NCBI GenBank assembly: GCA_016714125.1 | Contig: JADJNX010000017.1 | Span: 1-25,883 of the forward strand | Direction: 5' to 3' | Length of the DNA stretch: 25,883 nucleotides | Source: Ignavibacteriales bacterium | GTDB lineage: Bacteria; Bacteroidota; Ignavibacteria; Ignavibacteriales; Ignavibacteriaceae | Part shown: in pieces, positions 9,707-20,696 of the stretch | Layout: every line of letters starts with the position of its first letter | How positions within the stretch are numbered: position 1 is the first letter of the stretch | Position numbers and translations under genes: made by a program | Notes under the pieces: model-generated | Told to the model about the DNA's origin: nothing | Databases searched by the model: none | What the model saw: only the letters and a program-made list of their open reading frames with translations

Positions 9707-9930
9707 CTAAGAAATTATATCGAGAATATTTCCCTTTGAACTTAATAGTTGAGCTTCAAACAATTTATTATTTCTTTGAGCAATTCTCTCATCAAATCTT
9801 TCGAGCAAAAAGTCTTCAGGTGTCAGACAATCTAGAGCACTGTGTAGTCTTTCGCTTTTTTGATTTTTCTACATTTTTTATTCACTGTTTTTAGCATCTT
9901 CATAGTCAAGAAGCAGGTTTACTTTCGGGC
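9707..9930 (-). pseudogene. Remnant of a DDE (rve/IS3-IS481-like) transposase C-terminus
   Basis: In one minus-strand frame the sequence reads LLLDYEDAKNS, then two stop codons, then KNQKSERLHSALDCLTPEDF followed by LLERFDERIAQRNNKLFEAQ and a TAG at 9707-9709. The RLHSAL-x3-TPEDF segment is the standard C-terminal signature after the integrase core of IS3/IS481-type transposases. The catalytic core is absent. It matches the fragment at 1427-1725 in order of motifs, in opposite orientation. It lies 5' of the T9SS gene and 3' of hsdS, so both neighbours may have been brought together by element activity. About 70 bases separate it from hsdS and ~107 from the T9SS gene start. Confidence 0.65.
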
Positions 9931-9998
9931 ACACAAGACTAATTGTTCTGTGATGTACCTCTTCCTGATTGTTACTTTACGGATAAGCAACAGAACTT

Positions 9999-11165
9999 TT
10001 ATTCCTGCTTAAACACCCTCTGAAGCTGAGCCTGAAAATTATTCTCAAGTTCTCTTTTTTGGGATAGCATTTTCTGTTTAAGGTGAAAACTTTTATTAAA
10101 TATCTTTTCGAATTCAATTTGGTCGTTAATTTTAGGAATTGGTATTTCCAATGATTTAATCATTGACAGATTTAAATTTTTCTGACGAACACCTCTTTGA
10201 TTTTTTTGTAATGATTCTTGCCATATTGAATGCAATGATACACATATATAATGTTAGCCTTACTTTCGTCCAATTTTGCATAAGCAATTGCTTGATTGCA
10301 ATTTGGATTCTATTGTAGTTATACTCGATTTTAATGCAGCAGAATCGTACATCCCAAGCAATAAACAGCGCGTTGGTATTATTTTTGCGGAAGATTCTTT
10401 AACAGCTAATTCAGAGATATACTCGTTCGAATCAGAAATGAAGATGTCATTTAATTCCCCCGACGAATACCACGGAATATTACCACTAAAATAGTCCGGG
10501 CAGTTCCTCAGTGGTGTGCCACCACTGTGCCAGCCGCCTAAAGTGCCCACCTTGTGAGCGGAAAGTCCTTGGATTACTCACCGGATCTCCAAACATATCC
10601 AGGAAAACTGCTTTGATATAATCATCTAAATAAGAAATTGCCAGTTTTCGTTTTTCGATGAGCGATTGTGCAAGATCAAGAATTTTTTACGATGCGGTGT
10701 TGTTCTTCAATTGTGGGAGTGGAATTGGATATTCTTTAACAATAGTAGCAGATATATTTTGAAGAGCCAATCCTCGTGCTAAACCGATAAGTTCAGATTT
10801 TGAAAAATCAAGCCAATACTTTAAATACTTAAAGTATAGCACTTCCGGGTTTTTCGGAATAAGTCCCAAAATTGCCTGATTAGTTGCCATCTCTTTACCT
10901 GCAATCGCAGTTTTACCAACAGAGCCGTAGAGTGCTAAAAAGATAGTGTCCTTTTTAAATATTTTGTTATTAATGGATTTGAGACCCTCTTGAGTTATTG
11001 ATTCTTTAGTGCTGAAAAGATAACCGCTTTCAGCATTTTCAATATCTCCAATTTTTGCCTGGGGATGTGCCCACCATAAAAACCTTCAATACCACGACGA
11101 GGTGTTCCTCCGCTAAATAACTTACAAATATCCCCTATTTTTACTAATGGGTTTTCCTTACTCAT
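9999..11165 (-). CDS. hsdS: Type I restriction-modification specificity subunit HsdS (frameshifted)
   Basis: HsdS reads the target DNA sequence for the HsdM/HsdR complex. The start is ATG 11165, 15 bases after the hsdM stop, and the stop is at 9999-10001, giving ~388 residues, a normal HsdS length. The first target-recognition domain starts with VKIGDICKLFSGGTP and contains KKDTIFLALYGSVGKTAIAG and QNISATIVKEYPIPLPQL, then the conserved helical spacer (KILDLAQSLIEKRKLAISYL) with AVFLDMFGDP. The second domain carries SGGTPLRNCPDYFSGNIPWY and ends in SLEIPIPKINDQIEFEKIF and a final helix. SGGTP near the start of each half and the IP-x-P-x-L/I endings are the usual duplicated layout. Frame changes fall near 11060, 10690, 10560 and 10250. 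It is the last gene of the operon. Confidence 0.85.
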
Positions 11166-11180
11166 AAAATTTTCAATTCA

Positions 11181-12611
11181 CTAATCCCCCAAAACAATCT
11201 CATTTTCCAGTTCTTCAATCTTGGCCAAAATTTCCTTAGGGTCTTGATAGACAACCTCTTTATACTCTGCAACTTTATATCTGTTTATACTTAGATCGAG
11301 GTCGTTTTTTTCAATTTCTGCTTTTTCTACATAAAAGAATTTACTGCCTCTATCATTTTCAGTTTGTTCAGACCTGTTATTCCACTTTGTTACTATATCG
11401 CTCAGATCGTTGGCATCAATTTTATTTCGTTTGTCATCAAGGCTGTACCCGTCTGCCTGCATATCATAAAACCACACTTTTTCAGTTGCACCGCCCTTAA
11501 CAAAAACCAAAATCGCAGTACTCACTCCTGCATAAGGTTTAAATATACCACTTGGCATCGAAATAATCCCCTGAAGTTCACAATCATCAAGAAGCATTTT
11601 TCTTGCCTGTTTATGGGCATTACTCGAACCAAACAAAACCCCGTCAGGAACAATAACCCCTGCCCTGCCTCCAATTTTTAAGGAATGAATGATTCTGTCC
11701 AAAAACAATAACTCGGTTTTTGTGGTTTGTAATGATAAAGATTCGTTGATATCCCCTTTATCAATACTCCCTTAAATGGCGGATTTGCCATTATCACATC
11801 ATAAATCCTGTCCTCATTATAGTTTTTGGAAAGTGTATCCTTTCTGTTCAATATTTGGATTTGAGATACCATGCATCATTAGATTCATAAGAGCGATGCG
11901 AACCATACTTTCATCGGCATCATAACCGTAAAAAGTTTTCTCCTTCAGATGAGTCCATTGTCTTTCATCAGTGAGTTTGTCGCCAAGAAGACCACGCATT
12001 AATCCGTTTTCGTCAATTTGTTGATTTTGATCACTCGTAAATTGTGTGATGATAGTTGATATGCACCCAACAGAAATCCCGCGGTTCCTGCTCGGGGTCA
12101 CAAATGGTATCTCCCAACTTTGGATTAACCAGCTCACACATCAGTTGAATTATATGCCCTTGGGGTTCTGAACTGACCCAGTTTACCCGCGGTAGTAATC
12201 TCAGAAAGTAAAAATTCGTAGAGGTCTCCCTGTGTATCCTGAAAGCCCTGCCCTTCCAACTGTTGCTTTAAAATCTCTTCAAAAATTTCATCGATAATCG
12301 TAACAGCTTCAACCAGGAGTGCCGGTTTGGCAATGATAAAAACAGCATTGGTCATGTATTTTGCAAAAGGAGCATCATCCCTTCCCAGTTTTTTAAGAAA
12401 TGGGAATACATTAGTTTGAATATGGAAGAGCATCTCTCCCCCTTCCAACTGACGAAAATGACTCCATCTCAGAATTGATCAAGTTCATCCAATCGTTTCA
12501 TAAACAACAGGTAGGAAATCTGTTCAATTGCGGTAAGAGGATTTGAAATTCCCCCACTCCAAAATTTATCCCATAAACGATTAATTGATGATTTTAGAGT
12601 CCGTTAAGCAT
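11181..12611 (-). CDS. hsdM: Type I restriction-modification methyltransferase subunit HsdM (frameshifted)
   Basis: HsdM is the N6-adenine methyltransferase of type I systems. The ATG at 12611 overlaps the hsdR stop (ATGCTTAA), indicating coupled translation. The N-terminal domain reads INRLWDKFWSGGISNPLTAI, then EQISYLLFMKRLDELDQF, which is typical. GDLYEFLLSEITTAGKLGQF with RTPR (~12190) precedes the catalytic domain. Motif I is restored as DP-x-AGTAGFL near 12090 after one indel, and motif IV NPPF lies near 11780. GRAGVIVPDGVLFGS (~11650) and a C-terminal helix rich in Glu (ILAKIEELENEIVLGD) follow. The length of ~477 residues fits the family. Frame changes lie near 12600, 12455, 12145, 12090, 11835, 11750 and 11705. 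Confidence 0.88.
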
Positions 12612-15415
12612 AATTTAGAATTCTGTCCGTTAATTGTAAAATTTCTTGTTGTAACTGATGATCAAAGAGCCCCAAAAAGCCGTTATTGTGGAATTTTGTA
12701 AATGGCTCTGAAACCAGATCCTTTTTACTTAATTCTCCGTTTTCAATAATAAATGATTGAAGAGTTAAAATAAACTGAATCTGTTTTGTTGTCAAATTAT
12801 TGTGTTCGGCGATAAACCCGTCAAATGCAGTTGTCACCTTTTGTGGGAAAGTTACCAATCCACTAACTCCCATGATATATTTAATCAGGTCGAGAAATTT
12901 AACTTTTCGGGCTTCATATGCCTTTTTGAAATTTTCTTCTGTGGGATACGGGTCATTTTCCTGCAGTGTAGCAGCAAGCTGATTTAATTTCTTCATCAGT
13001 TATGCTTTCACCCATTTTAATTTTGCGAAGCACTAAATTTTTGTTTTCAAGGTTTTTGATTAGCGTCTGAACACGATCACGGTATTTTTGCACAGTGATC
13101 CTTTCGTGTTCGGGACCAAACTTAATGTAACCTTTTTCATGGGTAACATCCTGTAGATCGAGTGACACCTGGCTTTGTTTTACGGGGTCACGCAATTTCA
13201 TCAAAGGACCCAATTTTTCGACGAGGTTATTTAACTCAACTTCACCTGATTTTTGTAAATACCCACCCGTTAAGACAGAATTAATAAAATCCTTTTGTTT
13301 CGCCACCACATTTACATTCAATGGAAGATCAGCAACCATTTCGATTATAACTTTTGCCGATCTGGAAAGCAGGTTTTCTCTTAACTTCTTTCCTGCTTTT
13401 CATCAATTTTGGCGATTGAATAAAACAACACCTTCAATTCAAAATACATTGCTTCATAATCTTCACCCGAACGGGTACGCATAAGCGGAGCAATTTCCTT
13501 CTGAAGGAACTCTGTTTTTTCTTTGGTTAAATCTGACCAATAATTATCATCGATTTGGTCAAGTTTGGATCTTGCATCGAGGATCACCACATTATTTTGA
13601 GGCAAGGAGGCGATTTCTTCTTTCAACTTTGATACAGAATCTTCAATGATCGAGTCTTTTTTAAGGGAATGAGCCAATGTTAATTTTTGCAGACGGGTTA
13701 AAAACAGTCTGACGGGTAACGGAATGGATTGCTTCTCTGTTTCCCCACCGGTCTCTACCATAAAATAGTCAAAGTTTCCCCAGCAGTCGATTATCAAAAA
13801 TTTATCTTTTGTTTTGCACCAGGGTTTAATTTTTTTGGGTTCAAGCAAACGGGTTCCCTGTCCAATCATCTGCCAAAATTTGGTATATGAAAAACAGGTT
13901 TGGCAAAACGAGATTAACCAATTCTCGGACATCAAGACCGGTGTCGAGCATATCAACACTAATGGCGATACGGGGGAAGTTTTTATTAACAAATTGATCG
14001 AGTAACCCTCCCTTGCCATAAACCTTTGGATCCTCCGAGACAATTACTTTTGCGATCTCTCCTTTATAACTCCGGAAACAGGTCATCAAAAACTTCCCTG
14101 AAGTCGGTGCATGTCCAATCGTCATTGCAAAAATATGGTTTTCCCGGGAAGAACTCCACTTTCATCTTTTATACATTCTTCCATAAATTCCTGACGATCA
14201 GGGTATTTGTGCCAAGATTTGTAACACTCTTCTCAATTTCGGTACCTTCGTAATTAATTTCCGCAGGTTCTTTCCCGGCTTTGAGTAACCGTTTTTGATC
14301 CTCAATCGAAATTGTGTCTTTTCTAATCCCCTTTTCCAAAAACCATGTTCTAATTTTCAGAACTTCAAAATCGCAGAGATAAGGAGGATTGTTTTTTAAT
14401 GCCTCTTCGTAAGAATATGCAAATGTCGGGAGTCCGTCTTCACACTGAAACAACTTAAATGTATTCCGTTCAAGTGCATCCTTGGGGGTAGCTGTTAAAC
14501 CGAGTTGAAGTGCATCAAAATAATCGAATATGTTTTTGTAAACATTGTAAATCGACCTGTGACTTTCGTCCGCAACAATCAAATCAAAAAGTGGGGACTT
14601 AACCCGTAACCTCATCGTCAATGATGTTAAGCATTGTTTGATAAGTTGTTACATAAACTCTGCGGTTTGTGACAAATTTGGTTTCATTCCGTTGGGGCCA
14701 AAGAGGAGCATTTGGGAGATATTCTCTGAATGCATCAAGTGCCTGATTCCCAAGGGCAATTCTGTCAACCAGGAACAAAACTCTTTGGATCCTGTTTGTC
14801 CTCATCAGAACATCAATCATCGATACACAGGTTCGGGTTTTTCCGGTACCTGTTGCCATAACCAAAAGAAATTTTCTTTTAGCATGGTCGATACCTTCAA
14901 AAACAGAACGGATTGCCTCAATCTGATAAGGTCTGCCGCTAATGTCAACATTAATAAGTTCTTTGGAGAGGTTTTTCACGTTCGCGCAGGAACATTAACC
15001 TTTCAAGGTCTTTTTGTGGGGAATCCATAAACTTTGCGTGGAGGGTATTTTTCGGTATCCCAGAAATAGATGTCATTACCGTTAGTGTAGAAAACGAACG
15101 GGAGTTTGCCTTTTAATTGAGATTGGATATTTTTTGCGTACTGTTTAGCCTGTTCTCGCCAATTCTTGCATCACGGGAGGATTTTTTAGCTTCAACGACC
15201 GCCAAAGGATAACCATCGTCACCAAGGAGAGCATAGTCGGCATATTGATGCCCATCATATATATGCTCTGATTCCTCAACGGAACCTGACTTTGTAAACT
15301 TTATACCCAGCTCGGATTTAACCTGAGCGGGATTATTTACATTCCAGCCTGCTTTTGCAAGCCGTTGGTCAATTATGTCCTGACGTGTCTTGGCTTCATT
15401 CATATTAAAATTCAA
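12604..15415 (-). CDS. hsdR: Type I restriction enzyme subunit HsdR (translocase/nuclease, frameshifted)
   Basis: HsdR translocates DNA and cuts it when the site is unmethylated. The reconstruction is ~937 residues. A TTG start at 15415 has GAGGA ten bases upstream; an ATG at 15403 is the alternative. The nuclease domain shows DYALLGDDGYPLAVVEAKKS (PD-(D/E)XK pattern, ~15240-15180). SF2 motifs follow: LLVMATGTGKTRT (Walker A, ~14860), VADESH (~14570), LTATP (~14500), a GLDVRE element (~13940) and QMIGQGTRLLE (~13870). The last is motif VI, where Gln replaces the usual first Arg of Q-x-x-GR-x-x-R. The C-terminal part (PLMRTRSGEDYEAMYFELKV to 12604) resembles the EcoEI-type C-terminal domain. 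It is first in the hsdR-hsdM-hsdS order. Frame changes occur near 15120, 14990, 14605, 14185, 13900, 13390 and 12960. Confidence 0.88.
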
Positions 15416-15542
15416 TATTTTAGAATCCTCTAATTTATGAATATTATTGGAATATCCATACTACACCAGAACCAAATTACAGCTTTATTCCGTTTTATTT
15501 TTGGATATCACAATCTATGATTTCCAATATTCAACTTACTCG

Positions 15543-16915
15543 CTAAAAATAAGTCCTTTCCCTGAAGTTAACTCCAATTTCGTCAACTGCAATGGAACGG
15601 GCTTTTTCTATATCCACATCGGGAATTCCAACTACGGATAAAACGACAGTCGGTACAAACTTTTTTGCTTTTTTGGTGAAATCCAACATTTCCGCGTACA
15701 TACTTTCATCCACCCGCATCAGCTCAGAGTATTTTTTTGCGTCGGTTGCGTTTAGACTTACTGATACTGTGTCAATCAGTCCTGCCATCTCGGGCGTGAT
15801 GTCACGGTGATTTATCACATTTCCATGACCATTGGTGTTTATTCTGGTTTTACCACCGTTTTCTTTGACAAAACCGGCAACACTTTTTATTACATCCCAT
15901 CTGATTGTTGGTTCACCATATCCGCAAAAAACGATTTCAGAATATTTCATCGGAGCACCAATTGCATTGACATATTGTTGAACACCGGGCTCATCATTTT
16001 TATCCATCCCCAAATTATATCCGCCAAAAACGGTGTCTCTTTCCTCCCACAAAATACACAATCGGCGTTACACCTGTTTGTAACATTCACATATAATGCA
16101 TCGCCAATTGGATACACAATGGAAGTTTCGGGAGCTTTCCCAATCTTAAAAAATCTCCAGGCGTTATAAGCTGTGATTCTTGTGATATCTTCAACGGTTA
16201 AATGATGAAGTTTGGCTAGTTCTTCAGCAACGTATAAAACATTTGCCGGTTCATTCCTTTTTCCCCTGAATGGAACAGGAGTCATAAATGGTGAATCCGT
16301 CTCAAGCAACAGATGTTCGGGATGTACCTTTGCCGCAATTTGCCTAAGTTCTTCTGCTTTTTTGAATGTGATGTTACCTGTGAATGAGATCATATGTCCC
16401 ATTCTTACATACTCGAGGGCATGTTCAAGTGGTGCGTTAAAACAGTGGAATTGTGCCCGAAGTCCTCTTGGAGTAAACTCCCTGATTATTTCCATCATAT
16501 CATCATCAGAATCTCTGTTGTGAATAATAACGGGAAGGTTAAGTTTTATTGCCAGTTCCAACTGGTCACGGAAAGCTTCAATCTGTTTCTGTTTTGGTGA
16601 ATAATCGTAATAATAATCGAGTCCAATCTCCCCTATTGCAACAATCTTATCTTTGTTTGCCAAAACAGTCTGCTCAAGAAGTGGAATCCATTCACTTAAC
16701 CATTCTTTACTGTCGAGAGGATGTACCCCAACCGAACCGTAAATTATATCATATTTTTTAGTCAGTTCAACCACTTTTGCCGAACTTGCCAGATCAGTGG
16801 CAGGAACAAGGATCGATTCAACCCCCGATGTTATCGCTCTTTCAATTATAACATCGAGCTCTTCTTCATAGTCAGGGTAAAACAGGTGTGCGTGTGTGTC
16901 TGTAAGATTTTTCAT
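15543..16915 (-). CDS. TatD-family nuclease fused to a radical SAM domain (one frameshift)
   Basis: Residues 1-256 form a TatD-type metal-dependent hydrolase, with H8 and H10 in DTHAHL, E96 in GEIGLDYYYD, H132 in VIIHNRD, H157 in QFHCFNA and D207 in LLETDSPFMTP. All the expected metal ligands are present. From about residue 265 a radical SAM domain begins (YPIGDALYVNVTNRCNADCV); its C-x3-C-x2-C cluster is C282, C286 and C289. It continues, after one missing T in the T-run near 16039, with GGYNLGMDKNDEPG, then IVFCGYGEPTIRWDV (the GGE-like SAM contact) and NTNGHG. The total is ~457 residues. Separate TatD-associated radical SAM proteins are known; here the two are one polypeptide. The joint reaction is unknown. 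It is divergent from the porin gene, with its own promoter region likely in 16916-17283. Confidence 0.85.
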
Positions 16916-17283
16916 ATTAATGTTTCTTTTAAATTCAATTACAAATTTACAAAAAGTTTCGCAGGTCGGGTTTAATTCTAAATTTCACTGCGAATTTTCG
17001 AAACGGATTTTTAATGAATATTGAATCGGTTATAATCCAAATTTATTATTTTAGACTATAAAATATATTAATAGTTATTTGGGTAGTACTATCTATATTT
17101 AACTCATAAATAATGATTTTTATGCATTATTAATATTGTTTTACAGATATAAAATAATTTAGATGCTAAAATTAATTAACCTTAAAACCATTTAGTCGGG
17201 CAGTGTAATAGCTTTTTATTGACATTTTATTGCATTATTCGATTATAATACTTTTCAATACAAAAAGAAAGATGGAGTTAACG
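16916..17283. promoter_or_regulatory. AT-rich divergent intergenic region
   Basis: These 368 bases separate the TatD-radical SAM gene (leftward) from the FadL-like gene (rightward). They are strongly AT-rich, especially 17035-17170, and I find no coding stretch or RNA gene. They should hold promoters for both genes. The only site I can point to is the one at 17219-17249. Confidence 0.5.
17219..17249 (+). promoter_or_regulatory. Putative sigma-70-like promoter of the porin gene
   Basis: TTGACA at 17219-17224 and TATAAT at 17244-17249 are separated by 19 bases, about 35 bases before the chosen start codon. Both hexamers are perfect, but the spacing is two bases longer than ideal. Bacteroidota often use a different -7/-33 consensus, so the site may not be used. 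Confidence 0.4.
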
Positions 17284-18776
17284 ATGAGAATCCTCGTTAG
17301 ATCTTGTTTCTTCTTCGTTGTTATCTTTGCTGGAATTACAGCTCAGAATGGCACACGAATGCTCGGTTTAGACGCCAGATCCGTTGGGAGAGGCGGTACA
17401 TCAATTGGTACTTTCGACAGTCCTGAACTTATGATGACTAACCCCGCAGGAATTTCATTCCTGAACAATTCAATGTTAAATGCCGACATCGCTTTGATGT
17501 TTCCAACCGTAAAATTTCAAAATACAATAAATGACACAGAAGGTGACAAAAACACTTTCCCAATGCCAAATGTCGCTTATGCCCAGAAATATGAAAACAA
17601 TCCTTTTAACTGGGGAGTTGGCTTTTTTACAGGCGGCGGAATGGGTGCTGATTTCACTCTTAAACATGCCCTTTATCGCAATCAGGATGGTTCGTATAAC
17701 CTGCAGAAATATCACTCAATGCTTGCTTCAATGCAGGGAGGACTTACCGCAGCCTACAAATTCACTCCAAAATTCTCCGTCGGCGTTTCATTGCACATGG
17801 TTTACAGTATGCTCGAATTCTCGATGCCATATTCCCTCAATCCTTCCATTATGAAAGGTTTTGCTATGCCGGGAATGACATTTGGACAGATGTTTGCCGC
17901 TCCCCCATCTATGGGCGGATTTGGTTACACCGAAGTTACAGCTACCGCTGAAATGAAAGATCTTACTGCAATTGGATTTAATGGCAAAATTGGTGTGGCT
18001 TACAAAGTAAATGAAGAACTTTCGATGGGATTAAGTTATACTCTTCCACAAACCTCACTTACAAAAATGGCAAAGCATCAATGGATATGACAGCTGACCT
18101 TAATGATGCATTTGGTAAAGCTATTGCCGGTTATTTACAACAAAATCCGGCAAAACTCCTGCTGAAGCACAAGCCGCAGTGGCAGCTCAATTTGGTGGAA
18201 TGGGTATAGATCTTAGTAAAGGTGTTGTAGCCAACTATGATCTTAGTGTTGAGCTAAATTTCCCACAAACCATCGGTTTTGGAATCGCTTATAAAGCCTC
18301 ACCAAAACTTAATCTCTCTGCTGATTTTGAATGGGTTAACTGGGAAAAAGCTTTTGACAAGATGACCATTAAACTAACAAATGGCACCAATTCAAATATC
18401 AACACGATGCTCGGAAATACGGGAGCTTTTGATCTCGAATTTCCTATGAACTGGAAAAACAGTTTTGTTATTAAAGTTGGTGGAGAATATGCTTTCTCCG
18501 ACAAATTTGACGGCAGGCTTGGTTATGCTTACGGCTCAAACCCCGTTCCCGAAACCACAGTTTTCCCCGTTTTCCCTGCAATTGTTGAACATCATGTAAT
18601 GGCAGGATTATCATTCAAAACATCAAAGGCGTTAACCCTTAATGCTGCATTTGAGATGGCTTTGAACAAATCGTTCACAGCCTCAAATCCAAGCCTTATC
18701 GCTGCAGAATACAGTGCAAGTACCAACCTAACTGGCTACCACTCTCATCCACTTCTCAGCAACCTATAACTTTTAG
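17284..18776 (+). CDS. FadL/OmpP1-family outer-membrane transporter (three frameshifts)
   Basis: FadL-type barrels carry hydrophobic compounds such as fatty acids or aromatics across the outer membrane. I chose ATG 17284 because GGAG lies eight bases upstream and a signal peptide follows directly (MRILVRSCFFFVVIFAGITA, cleaved near AQNG). The mature N-terminus reads GLDARSVGRGGTSIGTFDSP, then ELMMTNPAGISFLNN, the family's hallmark NPA hatch region. The barrel includes LNLSADFEWVNWEKAF and FVIKVGGEYAFSDKFDGRLG, typical FadL strands. Frame breaks at ~18075 and ~18155 (each one A short) and ~18737 (one extra base) hide the true end, which reads HFSATYNF with TAG at 18774-18776. A C-terminal Phe is expected for barrel insertion. 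Total ~498 residues. The substrate is unknown. Confidence 0.85.
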
Positions 18777-18784
18777 TCCCTCTT

Positions 18785-18816
18785 AAAACTGCCGGAGAAA
18801 TCCGGCAGTTTTTCTT
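18785..18816 (+). terminator. Intrinsic (rho-independent) terminator after the porin gene
   Basis: A perfect 12-bp stem (AAAACTGCCGGA at 18785-18796 pairing with 18801-18812) is closed by a GAAA tetraloop and followed by a T-rich run. It starts nine bases after the reconstructed stop codon of the FadL-like gene, which supports that stop. Confidence 0.9.
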
Positions 18817-18872
18817 ACATTTTTGTTTTCTCCCAACTAAAACCTTATATTTAGTACCTTATACTTAATTTC

Positions 18873-18880
18873 TATATTTG
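18873..18880 (+). promoter_or_regulatory. Possible Bacteroidota-type -7 element
   Basis: TATATTTG fits the TAnnTTTG -7 consensus known in Bacteroidota and lies 26 bases before the ATG at 18907. I see no clean TTTG -33 element at the right distance, so this is tentative. Confidence 0.25.
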
Positions 18881-18906
18881 TATATCGAAACAATAAAATC
18901 CGACAA

Positions 18907-20649
18907 ATGAAAAAGCGAATTCCATCCAAAACAGCCAATTATGCCGATCTAATAAACGAGAACGGTTTTTATGTCGATAAAACTCCATTTATCGAAGTGC
19001 TTGAACGAATAAGCGATAAATATGTTTTTTTTCTGCGACCACGGAGATTTGGGAAATCTCTATTTCTTTCGGTACTTGAATATTATTACGGTGTGCAGCA
19101 CAAAGATAAGTTTGAATCATTATTTGGAAATTATTATATCGGACAACCCGGAAAACGACACCACTTAAAAACAGTTATTATATCCTTGGTTTCAATTTCA
19201 GCGGAATAAAAACAGAAGAAAAAGGTGAAATATTTGTTCACTTTACGATCTCAGTTAAAGGAGCCGTGGAGTCATTTCTTAGAAGGTATAAACTTCTTTC
19301 AAAAGAGGACATCGAAGATGTATTATCGATGGATGATGCGATTGCTATAATAAGAAAACTCTTTATAAACTTAGCATTTCTGATCAAAAATTCAAGATTT
19401 TATACTGATTGACGAATATGATCATTTCACCAATGAACTGTTTTCATTTAATCCGGAACATTTTCAGGAAGTGGTCTCAAGGAACGGTTGGGTACGGAAG
19501 TTTTATGAAGTTATTAAGCAGTTTCCTGGTTCGGGACTCATAGATCGTTTTTTTGCAACGGGGTTACTCCTGTTACACTCGATAGTATGACCCGGCCGGT
19601 TTTAATATTTCGAAACATTACTCTCGACCTCGAATTTAATAATATGGCAGGGTTTACCGAGTTGGAATTAAAAGAATTAATTATCGGCACAATCTATGAA
19701 GATGATAAATTCGAACTTGAAAAATTGCTTACTGATATGCGAGCCTGGTTTAACGGCAGCAAGTTTTCGGGCAGTAGTCCATATAAAATTTACAATCCAC
19801 AATTAGTTCTCTCCTTTTTGTCACTATATCAAACAAAATTGGAATATCCCAGGGACATAACTGACAACAATGTAACCAGCGATTGGAAAAAAATAAGTAA
19901 TATTTTGATGAAATTGCCTCAAAAAGAGAGAGATTCGATTATTGAGGAGGTTTACATTAATGAAATGATTAAAAGTGGTCTCTCAACTCAATTTAATCTA
20001 GAAATGCCGTACACTGTCACAGATGCCATTTCCATATTATTCTACAATGGCTTGCTGACCATAGAAGAAGAGAAATATGGAATCGTAAACTTTGTAATCC
20101 CAAATTATGTGATAAAAAATATCTACTGGGAATATTTACGGTCTGTGTATGAACTGGAGCATAAGATAGGTTTTAACCTGAAAGAAATGGGAGACATCTT
20201 CGTTCAGATGGCAAGTGAAGGGCAAATATCCCTCTTGGTTGAAGAGGTTGGTAACATCATGGAACCGCTCAGAAATTACGATTATCAGAACTTCACAGAG
20301 TCACCTAAGATGATAGTAATCTCGATACTTTCATTAAACAAGATGTTTATAATTGACAGTGAAAAGGAAGTTTCCACGGGACGCGTAGATCTTTTGCTCA
20401 CAAAATATGATCCGTATGACTCAAAATATCAGTTTTTACTTGAATTTAAGTACATCAAACTGAAGGATGAAAAACTCAAATTTAAAACTGAAGACGGAAA
20501 AACAGAAACCAAATACGAAAATGTAAAAAGAGGGCATCGCCCAACTCAATAAATATCCGGAATCTGATCATATCAAATCTCTCGAAAACCTTAAAACCTA
20601 TTTAATAATTTTCCGTGAAAAACGGAAAGGAGAAGTAATCGAAGTATAA
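18907..20649 (+). CDS. AAA-ATPase-like / PD-(D/E)XK nuclease-like protein (frameshifted)
   Basis: This belongs to the widespread, poorly understood AAA-ATPase-like family whose members end in a PD-(D/E)XK nuclease-like domain, common in many copies in Bacteroidota and anaerobes. The start at ATG 18907 gives the typical opening: NYADLINENGFYVDKTPFIE, then the Walker A-like FFLRPRRFGKSLFLSVLEYY. LIDEYDHF near 19410 is the Walker B region. The C-terminal nuclease-like domain shows GRVDLLLTK and FLLEFKYIKL (D...E-x-K, about 20385-20460), followed by GIAQLNKYPESDHI and a TAA at 20647-20649. The reconstruction is ~580 residues, normal for the family. Frame changes occur near 19165, 19375-19400, 19560-19590 and 20540. 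Cellular role unknown; a link to mobile elements or defence has been suggested for related proteins only by analogy. Confidence 0.8.
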
Positions 20650-20667
20650 TTGTAGAAGCCAAAAATA

Positions 20668-20696
20668 ATACCTAATACTTAATACCTGATACCTAT
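20668..20696. repeat. AT-rich short-period intergenic repeat
   Basis: The stretch between two converging genes contains ATACCTAATACTTAATACCT followed by GATACCT, i.e. three related 9-10 base units of the type TAATACCT. A similar motif (AGTACCTTATACTTAAT) lies at 18853-18869, upstream of the AAA-ATPase-like gene. The two copies bracket that gene. The role is unknown; it may be a dispersed intergenic repeat. Confidence 0.4.

Noticed and set aside
15807..16169. Plus-strand open frame of 120 codons
   Set aside because: It is antisense to the radical SAM domain, including the cysteine cluster on the minus strand. No homology-like motifs are visible in it.
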